Positions 47,777-56,721 of a stretch of 64,000 nucleotides of DNA are shown here, piece by piece. The DNA is from CAYGVX01 sp964544285 (GTDB lineage Archaea; Thermoproteota; Bathyarchaeia; Bathyarchaeales; SOJC01). The translations under genes were made by a program, and so were the position numbers. Every line of letters begins with the position of its first letter. The first letter of the stretch is position 1. Location: positions 1 to 64,000 of the forward strand of contig CAZJAQ010000001.1 in assembly GCA_964544285.1 (NCBI GenBank), in the 5' to 3' direction. Below the pieces are notes generated by a model. That model was given only the letters and a program-made list of their open reading frames with translations, was not told the origin of the DNA and made no database searches.

Positions 47777-48901
47777 TCATGGAGACGTTGCTTCGAAGGT
47801 TTGTATCTCCTGTGGATGAGTGGTTCTTTGCATCAAGAATATCACAACGGCGACTAGAGTTATGATGATAATCCCCCCGCCAGCGAGGACCAGAATCTTG
47901 GGAGCGACAAAAACGGAGACGATTCCACTATCTGCTCCAGCGTACTCGTCGTTTCCAGACCAGCTTGCTTTGACGTGGTGCTGCCCCCAAAGCGGTGGCT
48001 TCCACGAGAATGCGTATCGCCCGTTTGAGTCCAACTCTACCGTTCCGACAAAAAACCAGTCGCTACCCGTAGTGGCATACAGTGTCACCGTTCCGCTGGG
48101 GTTTGAGACACCAACCTGACCTGCCATCACTACAGCGCTTCCTTCCATCAAAAAACTCGGTGAAACAGTCAAAGATACCACAGAAGACGCTAGCGCCCCG
48201 AAACTCGACGAAACCTGCCCCGGGGCAATCTGCTCACAGCCATCCAGCGTGACAACCGTCACTTGCGCACCCTCCAGCTCGGGAGGGCATTCACCGACTC
48301 TCCAGCCGTTCTGCCAATCGTCTCCAGTGCATTCAGCCATGTAGTAACGTGTTCCTCCATAATCAACAAACGTTACTGTGGTGCGTGCGTCTTTCGGAGG
48401 GGTGGAGAGATTTACGCCAACGTTCATGTGGCTCTCCTGTCTGCAGTAGAGGAGGACGACGTCCATGCCTTGAGCTTTCATCAAGGACGATGCCAAGTAA
48501 GAGAACAGGTCACAATCTCCCTTGTTTTCGACCAAGGTTTCAACGGGGTATTTGGCTCCTTCAACGACTTCGTAGGGAATTTGATGGACAAACATGAGGG
48601 CTGCGTTCACAAAGTCTTCCTCGTCTGGGAAGATGCTCCTAACGTCTTCAGCCACAAGTGCCAACGAGTAGGGAGTTACAAAACTCGCAAAACTGTCTTG
48701 AGATAACTGATGACTCTTCTGCTGGTAATACTCGTACAACGAGGAAGTAGTTGAAAGGGTAAGACGATACGTTGACGCGCCCTTGATTAGGAAGTAGGTT
48801 CGCTGATAGTCTTGTGCAGAGCACACTTCAGGAAGGGTCAAGACCAAGAAGACGATGATTATGATTGTTGAAACGAGTTTGCTGACTACAGTTTTATGCA
48901 T
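47777..48901 (-). CDS. Secreted, membrane-anchored transglutaminase-like protein
   Basis: From the ATG at 48901 the protein has 374 residues: a signal peptide (about 1-29, hydrophobic IIIIVFLVLTL), a transglutaminase-like domain with the catalytic cysteine C130 in NKGDCDLFSYL, His158 in SHMNVGV and an acidic partner near YYMAEC (E190), an Ig-like beta domain (about 235-330, SGTVTLYATTGSDWFFVG...) and a C-terminal membrane helix (about 333-355) with a short basic-start tail. It is probably a cell-surface protease or cross-linking enzyme. The longer frame from 48976 adds no domain. Confidence 0.78.
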   Translation of the reverse strand: MHKTVVSKLVSTIIIIVFLVLTLPEVCSAQDYQRTYFLIKGASTYRLTLSTTSSLYEYYQQKSHQLSQDSFASFVTPYSLALVAEDVRSIFPDEEDFVNAALMFVHQIPYEVVEGAKYPVETLVENKGDCDLFSYLASSLMKAQGMDVVLLYCRQESHMNVGVNLSTPPKDARTTVTFVDYGGTRYYMAECTGDDWQNGWRVGECPPELEGAQVTVVTLDGCEQIAPGQVSSSFGALASSVVSLTVSPSFLMEGSAVVMAGQVGVSNPSGTVTLYATTGSDWFFVGTVELDSNGRYAFSWKPPLWGQHHVKASWSGNDEYAGADSGIVSVFVAPKILVLAGGGIIIITLVAVVIFLMQRTTHPQEIQTFEATSP

Positions 48902-48980
48902 GAAACATCCAAATGGACGTTCCTGCTTCGACGTGAAAAAGTCTATGAAGTGGGAATCTGAATCACAAAACAGCAAACCT

Positions 48981-49004
48981 GCCTAGACGTACGATGCGTG
49001 GGCT
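48981..49004. repeat. Possible rearranged remnant of the dispersed element
   Basis: GCCTAGAC (48981-48988) and ATGCGTGGGCT (48994-49004) both occur in the copy at 20040-20063, but in swapped order here. The 11-bp match is unlikely by chance alone in this window, though the order change makes the relation doubtful. It touches the stop codon of the small gene at 49003. Confidence 0.25.
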
Positions 49005-49185
49005 AGTAGATGTACAGGGTTTCTTTGTCTACTTGCACCACGTTTCCCTTGGCTCTGCCGAATTCAAGGAGGATTCGCCGCATCTCTTTCAGGGTTTTCA
49101 CTCCTCTGGCTTTCTCTTTCCAATCGGGGTCAGACAACAAACGCACGATTACATCTAAACTAGCGACGAGCTTTCCACTGCACAA
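49003..49185 (-). CDS. Small hypothetical protein
   Basis: A 60-residue frame starting with TTG at 49185; AGGAGA lies 9 nt upstream. The product is charged and amphipathic (SLDVIVRLLSDPDWKEKARGVKTLKEMRRILLEFGRAKG) and ends VDKETLYIY, which reads like a real small alpha/beta protein. No family recognised. It is about 100 bp upstream of the secreted transglutaminase gene in the same direction, possibly in one transcript. Confidence 0.45.
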   Translation of the reverse strand: MCSGKLVASLDVIVRLLSDPDWKEKARGVKTLKEMRRILLEFGRAKGNVVQVDKETLYIY

Positions 49186-49303
49186 AGCGTGTCTTCTCCT
49201 CTCTCACTCACGTATGTAATCCAGTGCGGTGATAAAGCGGTTATTTCCGTATTCGACTTATGTCTGTCCAATTAACAGACGTAAGACAGTTCTTGCGAAA
49301 ACG

Positions 49304-49876
49304 TTACACAGGCGAGCTTTTCTCCATGGCGCGCTCAAAGATTTGAACGAACTTTTCCAGGATTCCGTAGGTCAAACCCCAAACCACGTTGCCCTCCACG
49401 AAATAAGCTGAAACTTCCCCGAAAGGAAAATGGGCAATTCCTCTGCATTCTCGCAGCTTTTTCAAGGAGACCCACAGGTATCCCTCTAGCTCTCGGCTCA
49501 ACACAATCGTAGGCTCGTGTTCCAGAAGAACCACGAAGGGAGCTACCAACAATTTTGGCTCAACGCTCGACCTAATGTTCTCGAGCACTCCCAAAAAACG
49601 ACAGCGCTGAGCAAGGTTTATGTTGATTTCTTCCCGCGTTTCCCTGACAACCGTCTCCCTTGTGTCCCGGTCTTTTGAATCACGTTTCCCGCCTGGAAAA
49701 GCCATCTGCCCCGACCACGGGTCTGAAGGGCTCTCTATTCTCTTCACCAAAAGAATCTGAAAATCTTGGTTTACATGCCTCAGTACAAGGGCAACGGCAG
49801 CATCGGCATCTTTCACTTCTGATTCAGGCTTCAGCATCTGGGACAAGTTTTCTACAGCTTTAGAGTTGTTCGGCAT
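49304..49876 (-). CDS. Nudix hydrolase, CoA pyrophosphatase-like
   Basis: A 190-residue Nudix protein. The Nudix box begins at GGKRDSKDRDTRETVVRETR and ends REEIN, with the catalytic glutamates in place. The preceding DPWSGQMAFPGG matches the motif of CoA diphosphatases (NUDT7/NudL type), which split CoA or acyl-CoA into phosphopantetheine and 3',5'-ADP. It stands alone. Confidence 0.87.
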   Translation of the reverse strand: MPNNSKAVENLSQMLKPESEVKDADAAVALVLRHVNQDFQILLVKRIESPSDPWSGQMAFPGGKRDSKDRDTRETVVRETREEININLAQRCRFLGVLENIRSSVEPKLLVAPFVVLLEHEPTIVLSRELEGYLWVSLKKLRECRGIAHFPFGEVSAYFVEGNVVWGLTYGILEKFVQIFERAMEKSSPV

Positions 49877-49949
49877 CGTCGTCTCCTCTTCAAGATTCCT
49901 CTGCTAATAAGTATAAAAGCAACTTAACAAAAAATATTGTTGAGACGAA

Positions 49950-50174
49950 ATGAGTATGGGTTGTTGGAAATGGTTTAACAACGTCCTGAAAGAAGCGGGA
50001 GTTGAAGTGACCGACAAGAACAGAGAAAAAGTGGACGAAGTAATCCACAGATACGTCGGAGAACAAGCAAGCCTAGGCCGCTGCTCTCCCAACTGGAGCA
50101 AGGCGCGTAAACAGATTCAAGCCAACGAGCAGATGAAGAAAGAACTGATGGAGAGGCTTCGAGCAATCGCCTAG
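49950..50174 (+). CDS. Small conserved archaeal protein, unknown function
   Basis: A 74-residue protein: MSMGCWKWFNNVLKEAGVEV, then a helical EKVDEVIHRYVGEQ segment, GRCSPNWSKARKQIQAN and a C-terminal helix. I recall similar short proteins in other archaea, without known function. Two cysteines and three tryptophans are notable for its size. The ATG follows a purine-rich GAGACGAA. It converges on tldE. Confidence 0.6.
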   Translation: MSMGCWKWFNNVLKEAGVEVTDKNREKVDEVIHRYVGEQASLGRCSPNWSKARKQIQANEQMKKELMERLRAIA

Positions 50175-50226
50175 ACTTCTCAGACTCTTTTTTATCCTCG
50201 TAGCTCAAGAAAAAGAAAGAGAAAGT

Positions 50227-51609
50227 TTAGTACTGTGTTATTCCGGTAAAGCGGAATTTGTCCAGTTTCATTGCGGGAGCGGTGACGTCATCCACTATTT
50301 CAATCTCTTTCCCTATCGCTGGAATCTCTTTCAAAGCTGATAGCATGCTGTCTGTGTAGCGCAGGTTCATCACTGGCTTTGTAACTTCGCCTTTCTCTAT
50401 GAGGAACGTGCCGTCTCTCGTGAGTCCTGTGAGAATAGCCTTTGTAGGCTCCACGGGGTTGGTGTAGTGGAACCTTGTCACGAATATGCCGTGCTTAGTG
50501 TCTTTAACCATCTCTTCTTCAGAAGCGTCTCCATGGGCTACGACAACGTTGAAGGGTATGGGGCGACCTGCGAAAAAAACGTACATCGGCGGCAAGGTGT
50601 GCCCGGTGCTTTTTTTGCCTTTTTCTTTCCCAGCCGTGAAAGAGTCGTAGCAGAGGCTCTTCTCCGAAACCCTGCCGTTCTCTATAAGTTGCGTTTTCTT
50701 TTTGGGGACGCCTTCACCATCCACTGGGAATGAGTAAAGCGACATCGTGTCTCGTGGGTCGTCTTTCACGTTGAGCTTCTTGTCAAACACTTGTTTGTTC
50801 ATGTTGTACTTCACGAAGGATTGTCCATCTTGGTAGCTTGTGGCTGAAAAGCCAATGTACCCTAAGAACATGAAAAGTTCCGCTGCCGCTCGGGGCGAGA
50901 GAACAACCTCGTACTCGCCTACAGGGATTTTCTTTGGATTTATGCTTTTGACCGACTTTTCCGTCGCTTGGGTTCCCATTCTCACGGGGTCGATGTCTTT
51001 TATTCGTCTGGAATGCTGTTCTGCCGAGCCGAAACCCTGCGATGCCTTCGACTTTGAGATAACAGTTGTTTGCAGAGAGGCTAGTGTGAGTTCTGCCCAG
51101 GCTGAAACCCCGAGAGAGTTGGCAACGGCAAAAGCAGAAGAACTGGTGGAAAGGGAACCCGCAACTGCTTTAACCACTTTCGATTTTGAGTGCGCAGTGT
51201 CTATGACTTCTTTAACCTTCTCAGCTCTAAGGTCAGGCGTGCACTCCGCAGTTTTCTTGTCAAACGTTCCCTTTATCGGCGTCCACTTCGATGGTTTGGG
51301 CAAGCTTTTGAAGTCTTTGTTCGGCGGAGTTACTTGAGCGATTTTCACGGCTTTTTTCACCGCTTCTTCGATCTGTTTCTTTTCCAGAGAGTTGGCACGC
51401 AATGACCCGACTTTTTTGTCGATGACGACTTTTATTGCCACCCCACCTTTCTTTGAAGCAACGTTTTGATGGATCTGTGAGTTAGCGTAGCGGGTTAAAG
51501 CCGAGTCCACTAAGAATGCAGATACTTGCGCTTGGTCTACTTTCTGCTTCAACGCAAGTTCAACGGTGTTTTCGGCAATTTCCACCAATCTTTTCAAAAC
51601 CATGTTCAT
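50227..51609 (-). CDS. tldE: TldE/PmbA family protein, partner of TldD
   Basis: The 460-residue TldE (PmbA) subunit of the TldD/TldE metalloprotease. The family's FSATSYQDGQSFVKYNMNKQVF region, GEGVPKKKTQLIENGRVSEKSLCYD and the C-terminal TRDGTFLIEKGEVTKPVMNLRYTDS are present; TldE lacks the HExxxH zinc site. I start at the ATG at 51609, preceded by GGGAGG; the ATG at 51603 is possible, and the frame to 51738 only re-reads tldD. It follows tldD by 11 bp. In bacteria the pair trims peptides; the archaeal substrate is unknown. Confidence 0.9.
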   Translation of the reverse strand: MNMVLKRLVEIAENTVELALKQKVDQAQVSAFLVDSALTRYANSQIHQNVASKKGGVAIKVVIDKKVGSLRANSLEKKQIEEAVKKAVKIAQVTPPNKDFKSLPKPSKWTPIKGTFDKKTAECTPDLRAEKVKEVIDTAHSKSKVVKAVAGSLSTSSSAFAVANSLGVSAWAELTLASLQTTVISKSKASQGFGSAEQHSRRIKDIDPVRMGTQATEKSVKSINPKKIPVGEYEVVLSPRAAAELFMFLGYIGFSATSYQDGQSFVKYNMNKQVFDKKLNVKDDPRDTMSLYSFPVDGEGVPKKKTQLIENGRVSEKSLCYDSFTAGKEKGKKSTGHTLPPMYVFFAGRPIPFNVVVAHGDASEEEMVKDTKHGIFVTRFHYTNPVEPTKAILTGLTRDGTFLIEKGEVTKPVMNLRYTDSMLSALKEIPAIGKEIEIVDDVTAPAMKLDKFRFTGITQY

Positions 51610-51620
51610 TTTCCTCCCTT

Positions 51621-53069
51621 CTACTTGATTAGCCCCACTCTGACTTTCTTGAAGCGTGCAGTGCCACAGCCGTGTCCCACGTACATCACTTGTCCAGGCA
51701 CTCCTTTGCCACAATTTGGTGTCCCCCACATCATCCAATCGTCCTTACTTATGGCATCGCATGCGCCCCAGAACTCTGGCGTGATGCCCGTGTAGGTTGG
51801 GTTTCTAACCATCGTCTCTTTGCTGCCCTTCTTGACCATCCAGCCGATTTCGGTGCCGAATTGGAAGTTTAACCGTCGGTCGTCTATGCTCCACGACCTG
51901 TTCGTCTGCATCAGAATCCCCTTTTTCGTGTCCTCGACGAGCTCGTCTGCCTTCCACTTCCCCGGCAATAAGTTGATGTTTGTCATTCGAATCAAGGGCA
52001 ACGCCATGGGCGAGTCTGAGCGCATGCCACCACTGCTCTCTCTCAGCTTAAGCGACGCCGCTGTCTCTCGCGAAGACTGATAGTCTACGAACATGCCTTC
52101 CTTCACGAGATACACCCTTTTAGCCGGGGTTCCTTCGTCGTCATACCCGAACGTGCCCAATCCGCCTGGAACGGTTGCGTCGGCGACTATGTTGACCAGT
52201 TTCGAGCCGTATTTGAGCCTTTTCAGCTTGTCGGGGGTTAGGAAACTGGTGCCTGCATAGTCGGCTTCCATACCTAAGGCTCTGTCGAGCTCGGTGGGGT
52301 GTCCGCAGCTTTCGTGTATTTGAAGGGCTAATTGATCGCCCACAATGATCAAGTCTGTGGTCTTAGAGGGACATTTTTCCGCTTCAAGCAGCTCCACAGC
52401 TTCTTTCCCAACTCGCCTTGCATGTTGAGCCAACTTCAGAGACTCGAAAAACTCGTAGCCACGAGTCGCGAAGTTGCCGCGGAACGAACTCGGATAAGAA
52501 CGGCGTTGCACCTCGCCGTTTTTTATGGCAACAGCCATTATTCCACCGCCGCACCAGCGAACATTCTGACTGATTTCGGCGCCTTCAGTGCTTAAGAACA
52601 GCTTCTTATCGTGGAACGCCCTGAAGAAAGCGTATGACACTTTGATTAGCTTTGACTGCTCAGCAACCGTGCGTTCTGCGCCCATCAATACTTCCATTTT
52701 TTCTTCTATCGAAACCTTGAACGGGTCTTTTCTCATGGGTGTTGAATACCTGCCTTTCTTGGCATGTGTGTTCGTTAAGGCTACGGCTTTTTTCTTTGCT
52801 TTTGCGCTGGCTCTTGCGATTGCGACGGCTTTGCGGGCTACTTCTGTCACTTCCTTCTTCGTCAAGTCCACCGATGCCGCGAATCCCCATGCACCGTTCG
52901 ACACGACGCGGACTCCGAAGCCTCTCGTCTGCAGAAGGTAGACTTCTTCGGGGACGCCGTTTTTCACGGTTAAATTCTCTTCTAGGATTTCTCCTATTCT
53001 CACGTCGGCGTAGGATGCGCCTGCTTTGACTGCCTCCTCCAAGCCTTTTCTTCCAAGGTCTGCTGACAA
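51621..53069 (-). CDS. tldD: TldD family metalloprotease subunit
   Basis: The 482-residue catalytic subunit. The zinc motif HESCGH (HExxxH) is in LALQIHESCGHPTELDRALG (about 255-275), and the third ligand region is the C-terminal CGKGVPGQVMYVGHGC. With TldE it forms a closed heterodimer that degrades unfolded peptides and, in bacteria, matures some peptide antibiotics and PQQ precursors. First gene of the two-gene operon. Confidence 0.93.
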   Translation of the reverse strand: MSADLGRKGLEEAVKAGASYADVRIGEILEENLTVKNGVPEEVYLLQTRGFGVRVVSNGAWGFAASVDLTKKEVTEVARKAVAIARASAKAKKKAVALTNTHAKKGRYSTPMRKDPFKVSIEEKMEVLMGAERTVAEQSKLIKVSYAFFRAFHDKKLFLSTEGAEISQNVRWCGGGIMAVAIKNGEVQRRSYPSSFRGNFATRGYEFFESLKLAQHARRVGKEAVELLEAEKCPSKTTDLIIVGDQLALQIHESCGHPTELDRALGMEADYAGTSFLTPDKLKRLKYGSKLVNIVADATVPGGLGTFGYDDEGTPAKRVYLVKEGMFVDYQSSRETAASLKLRESSGGMRSDSPMALPLIRMTNINLLPGKWKADELVEDTKKGILMQTNRSWSIDDRRLNFQFGTEIGWMVKKGSKETMVRNPTYTGITPEFWGACDAISKDDWMMWGTPNCGKGVPGQVMYVGHGCGTARFKKVRVGLIK

Positions 53070-53164
53070 TTCTGTTTTTTCTCCTCTCTTTTTATCCTAC
53101 TTTAGCCTGTAGTGCTTAAAAGCGTGTTAGCTTATGCGAATAAATTCGACAATATGCATACATG

Positions 53165-53986
53165 CTACTCTTCTAAGGGTTGGCAGCTTGGACAGATGAA
53201 GCTGCTTGTTGAGCCCGTTTTTATTTTTTCTATGGTTGTTTTGCATGCTGGACATGGTTTGCCCTGTTTGTAGGCGATTTTGAATTGCTCTGCTCCGTAG
53301 CCGCCTTTGTTGCCGTAGAAATCCTTCTCGTATGCTAACCCGCCTAGCTTAACGCTCTCGTTTAGAACTGCCTTCATAGAGTCGTAGAGGGCTTCGACCT
53401 CTGTCTTTGCGAGCGACTGGATTGTTCGTTTCGGGTGCACTCTCGCGGTGAAGAGTATGTCTTGGATGTAAACGTTGCCGATGCCCGCCACGTTCTTTTG
53501 GTCTAGGAGGAAGCTCTTGACGTTGCCCCGCTTATCGTGGAGCAGCTGTTTGAAATAATCTAACGTGAACTTCTTGTCCAACGGCGAAACGCCAAGTTGA
53601 GCGGTCAGCTTATGCTCCCCTAGCTTGTCTTCTGACATGAGGTGGACGTAGCAGAACCACCAAGCGCGGATGGTAAACCCCGTTCTGTCGTCCAGAGTGA
53701 ATTTTGTTTGGTATTTCTCTGGCAGCTTGCCACCAGCGGTGAAGTGGATGACGTCGGCGCCCATGCCTGGGTTAAACAACAGAACATAGCCCGGGCTGAG
53801 TTTTATGAAGAGCCATTTTCCCATGCTCTCAACCGAGTCAATGGTCTTTCCAACTACTGCTTTTTGAAACTTTTCGAGGGGCATGTTCAAGCATTTTGGG
53901 TTAGCCACTTCAACCTCTGAGACCCGTTTTCCTGCAACCTCCTTGTTCATCTGTCGGCTTAGGACGGTTAGTTCAGGAAGCTCCAT
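53165..53986 (-). CDS. Fpg/Nei-family DNA glycosylase lacking the N-terminal catalytic proline
   Basis: A 273-residue member of the Fpg/Nei family, with the N-terminal beta domain, the helix-two-turn-helix segment QKNVAGIGNVYIQDILF (about 163-179) and a C-terminal zinc finger (CPACKT...FICPSCQ). Normal members begin MPELPE, where Pro2 is the Schiff-base nucleophile. Here the protein begins MELPEL and no in-frame upstream ATG restores a proline. I remember related proteins starting MIELPE, so this may be a distinct subgroup with altered or lost lyase chemistry. Confidence 0.85.
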   Translation of the reverse strand: MELPELTVLSRQMNKEVAGKRVSEVEVANPKCLNMPLEKFQKAVVGKTIDSVESMGKWLFIKLSPGYVLLFNPGMGADVIHFTAGGKLPEKYQTKFTLDDRTGFTIRAWWFCYVHLMSEDKLGEHKLTAQLGVSPLDKKFTLDYFKQLLHDKRGNVKSFLLDQKNVAGIGNVYIQDILFTARVHPKRTIQSLAKTEVEALYDSMKAVLNESVKLGGLAYEKDFYGNKGGYGAEQFKIAYKQGKPCPACKTTIEKIKTGSTSSFICPSCQPLEE

Positions 53987-54083
53987 GTTAACATCTCGTA
54001 TTCTTTAGCAAGCTACAGCGACGCTTTGTTTTAACAGTTTCTCCTTCAAGATTCTGTGTGTGTTGCAAAAGAAAAAATGGGGG

Positions 54084-55805
54084 CTATGGGGAGAGCCGTA
54101 TTTCCTTGATTTCTTCCAAGCTTTCCAAGTCGTTCATTTTGACCTTCTTGTCTGAGATAGTGCAGAGCACGTTGTCGATGTAGAGTATCCTTTTCACATG
54201 AAGGTGATACTCATAGGCTGTGCTGTTCTCTTGATGCGTTACGTTTCCTCTTAAGACGAAGCCTTCTTCTAGAGTTATGTTGAAAACATACGCTCCCTGC
54301 CAACGATGCCAAGTGTAACGACCGCCTTCGACAACGAAAGTGTCCATTGAGACTGGAAGAGCTAGCAGCTGCTTTGACTTGGAGAAGAGAAAGGCTTTGT
54401 GATCATCCAAGACTGGCGAGTTCGAAGTGGTTCCCACGATAAAATTGGCTTCTTCAATCGGCGCCGTGACATCCACCACGTTGAAGAGGGACATTTTCAC
54501 GTTAGAGCCTTGTTTACCGATACCTATGATGTGGTTCTCGTCGTAAAGGTGTAGGTATTTTGAGAAGCCAGGTATTTTCAACTCGCCCAAGAGTTTAGGC
54601 ATGGTTGGGTCGCTCAGATCTACGACGAAGAACGGGTCTACCTGCCTAAATGTTACGAGGTAGCATCGGTTGCCCATAAACCGAGTTGAATATATCTCCT
54701 CCCTTGGGGCTAAACCTTCTAATCTTCCAACGGTTTTCAGACTCATGTCGAGAACGTACACGTGATTCTTGTCTGTACCCAAACCCGTGGTGGTTGCTAT
54801 TCTGAAGTAGTCTCCAAACTCATCCATAGAGAATTGGTTCAACACGTAGCCTGGAACCTCGCCGCTCGCTGAACAATCTATCGTATTTCCATCTATGTGG
54901 AGTCGGTAGACCAGCGTTCTTTCATGCTCGCGAAGGGCTATGTAGATGTTGTTCAAGGAGGCGTACATGAGACGTGTATTCCCAAACATGAAGGTCTCGT
55001 GTGAGGGTTCTTCGTCTTTTTGTATGTTCACGGCGATTACGGTGGTGAATGTGTAGCTGTAATCTGGGGTGTCGGCGTAGTAGATATCGCTGGCGGGTAT
55101 CTCGTCGACTTTGTCAGTAGTGTATATTTTTGGAAGCGCCACTTCTCCTTTAGTCAATCTTGCTGGGCTGTTTATCACTGCGTAGACATATTCACCTATC
55201 ATCCTGGAGTTGAAGTAGTAGCCGTCAGAAGACACGTTCATGGTTGAAGTGGGGCTTCTTCGGTCAGTCACGTTGTATACTCTGATGAAGGTTTTAGAGT
55301 CGCTTTCCTCGAAGGCTGCCAGTTTACCTCCGTTTATGAATATGTCCTTCAGAGTTCCGTTTAGCCGTATCTGGGAGAGGGCTTCAGCTTCTTCGGCAGG
55401 AAACGCTTTCAAGATAATGACGCTTTGTCCTGAGACAACATAGATAAATTCCCCGTCCGTCTTGACTAAGTCTCCTTCGTCGACGCCTTCCACTTGCACG
55501 TTCGTCGTTGAGTATTCGGGGATGGGTTCTCCAAGACCGTACATTGCTTTCAGGGAGGAGTCTGACTCAAAAGTGCTCGATGAGAGTGTGCTTGAGCGTT
55601 CGAGCATACCCCTGTAGTAGGGACTGATCTGCGGTTCAACCCTCAGATACCTTACTAGCTCTTCGTAGGAGGAAAACTGCCTCAGTTGAGTCGACAATGA
55701 ATAGTAACGGGTTCTTCCCCAAATGTCTGACCGCTCCATGGAGAAGGGCGAAACTATCACAAAAATTGCGGTGAGCAACACGAGGAAAACGATGATGTTT
55801 CTCAT
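54084..55805 (-). CDS. Secreted beta-propeller domain protein
   Basis: A 573-residue extracellular protein with an N-terminal signal or anchor helix (MRNIIVFLVLLTAIFVIVSP) and a C-terminal beta-propeller of the type opened by TNVQVEGVDEGDLVKTDGEFIYVVSG (about 100-126). Repeated strand pairs such as YVLDMSLKTVGRLEGL and FVVDLSDPTMPKLLGELKIPG follow. Function is unknown; members occur in archaea and Gram-positive bacteria. A small membrane protein gene precedes it by 4 bp. Confidence 0.8.
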   Translation of the reverse strand: MRNIIVFLVLLTAIFVIVSPFSMERSDIWGRTRYYSLSTQLRQFSSYEELVRYLRVEPQISPYYRGMLERSSTLSSSTFESDSSLKAMYGLGEPIPEYSTTNVQVEGVDEGDLVKTDGEFIYVVSGQSVIILKAFPAEEAEALSQIRLNGTLKDIFINGGKLAAFEESDSKTFIRVYNVTDRRSPTSTMNVSSDGYYFNSRMIGEYVYAVINSPARLTKGEVALPKIYTTDKVDEIPASDIYYADTPDYSYTFTTVIAVNIQKDEEPSHETFMFGNTRLMYASLNNIYIALREHERTLVYRLHIDGNTIDCSASGEVPGYVLNQFSMDEFGDYFRIATTTGLGTDKNHVYVLDMSLKTVGRLEGLAPREEIYSTRFMGNRCYLVTFRQVDPFFVVDLSDPTMPKLLGELKIPGFSKYLHLYDENHIIGIGKQGSNVKMSLFNVVDVTAPIEEANFIVGTTSNSPVLDDHKAFLFSKSKQLLALPVSMDTFVVEGGRYTWHRWQGAYVFNITLEEGFVLRGNVTHQENSTAYEYHLHVKRILYIDNVLCTISDKKVKMNDLESLEEIKEIRLSP

Positions 55806-55809
55806 TTTT

Positions 55810-56019
55810 TCACATCTGAATTTCCTTCTTTTCTCCCCGCGCTTTTCCGCCCGCTGTTCCTTCCTTCTCTCCCTCGATTTTGTCGCCCATGGCTTCTATC
55901 AACAAGCTTAGTTTGTAGATCACGTATGCCAATAGAATGACTACGACAAAAGTTCCAAATTCCTGTAACATTCGGATCAATTCGGTTAGGGTCAATTTTC
56001 TCAACCACCTCCCGATCAT
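55810..56019 (-). CDS. Small single-span membrane protein
   Basis: A 69-residue protein with one membrane helix (about 22-43, FGTFVVVILLAYVIYKLSLLI) and a charged, lysine/glutamate-rich C-terminal tail. No family recognised. It is directly upstream of the secreted beta-propeller gene (4 bp), so the two are probably co-transcribed and may associate at the membrane. Confidence 0.6.
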   Translation of the reverse strand: MIGRWLRKLTLTELIRMLQEFGTFVVVILLAYVIYKLSLLIEAMGDKIEGEKEGTAGGKARGEKKEIQM

Positions 56020-56187
56020 CAGAGATGATTAACGGGGTTCAGACACTTAATGCCACGTTTCAGAACACGCTGTACTAAAAACAGAACACCACGACGTCCG
56101 TCAACGCAGATTTTTGATAGCTATCTCTCATTCACAAAGCATTTCATCTCTTCGAATTTTTAGATTGTCACAGGCAACACAAGCAGG

Positions 56188-56691
56188 ATGAAGAAGATGA
56201 CAGCCTCTTTACCACCCGAAGAAGCCGTCGAAATGTACAGAAGAATCAGCGAAAAACTCGCAGACCCCCAGTTGCAGACGCGGCTCAAGAAGTTCTTCAC
56301 GAAGAGACAAACTTTGCCCGAACTGCTCGAATGGGTCCACGCCAGGGTCAAGTTCAACAAGGGCGACATTGTTCGACATAACGATCCCTTCGAGATAATC
56401 GAGTATGGTCAAGGCATGTGCAGAGAGTTCAGCGTCCTGTTCACCGCCGTCTGCTTGGCGAACGGCTACCGAGCCAGAATAATTCTTGACTTGTCTAATC
56501 ATGCTTGGACAGAGGTTTGGGACACGGGGCAGAATAGATGGTTTCATGTTGACCCTTCGGAAAAGAGGATAGGCGACCCCGAAATATACGAGAGGGATTG
56601 GAAGAAGAACTTGGAAGAAGTGTACGCCTTCGAAAACGGTGTTATGGAAGACGTCACTAAAAACTATAAAATCAGAGAAAGCATTCCGTGA
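56188..56691 (+). CDS. Cytosolic transglutaminase-like protein resembling peptide:N-glycanase
   Basis: A 167-residue protein with a complete Cys-His-Asp triad: C78 in GQGMCREFSVLF, H105 in NHAWTEVW and D122 in WFHVDPSE. Order and spacing match the transglutaminase core of eukaryotic PNGase and Rad4 (GRCGEWA...HVWTEVY...HCD). No signal peptide. It may deglycosylate proteins or cleave another amide bond; this is inference. A GAGG-type site is weak here; ATG at 56188 or 56197. Confidence 0.7.
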   Translation: MKKMTASLPPEEAVEMYRRISEKLADPQLQTRLKKFFTKRQTLPELLEWVHARVKFNKGDIVRHNDPFEIIEYGQGMCREFSVLFTAVCLANGYRARIILDLSNHAWTEVWDTGQNRWFHVDPSEKRIGDPEIYERDWKKNLEEVYAFENGVMEDVTKNYKIRESIP

Positions 56692-56721
56692 GATGGTAGC
56701 GAAGGCACGCAGTGTGGGAAC

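Noticed and set aside
47580..47780. 66-codon minus-strand frame between the frameshifted gene and the transglutaminase
   Set aside because: It spans the TATA box and the frameshifted gene's start in another frame, and its C-terminal half is a basic shadow translation.
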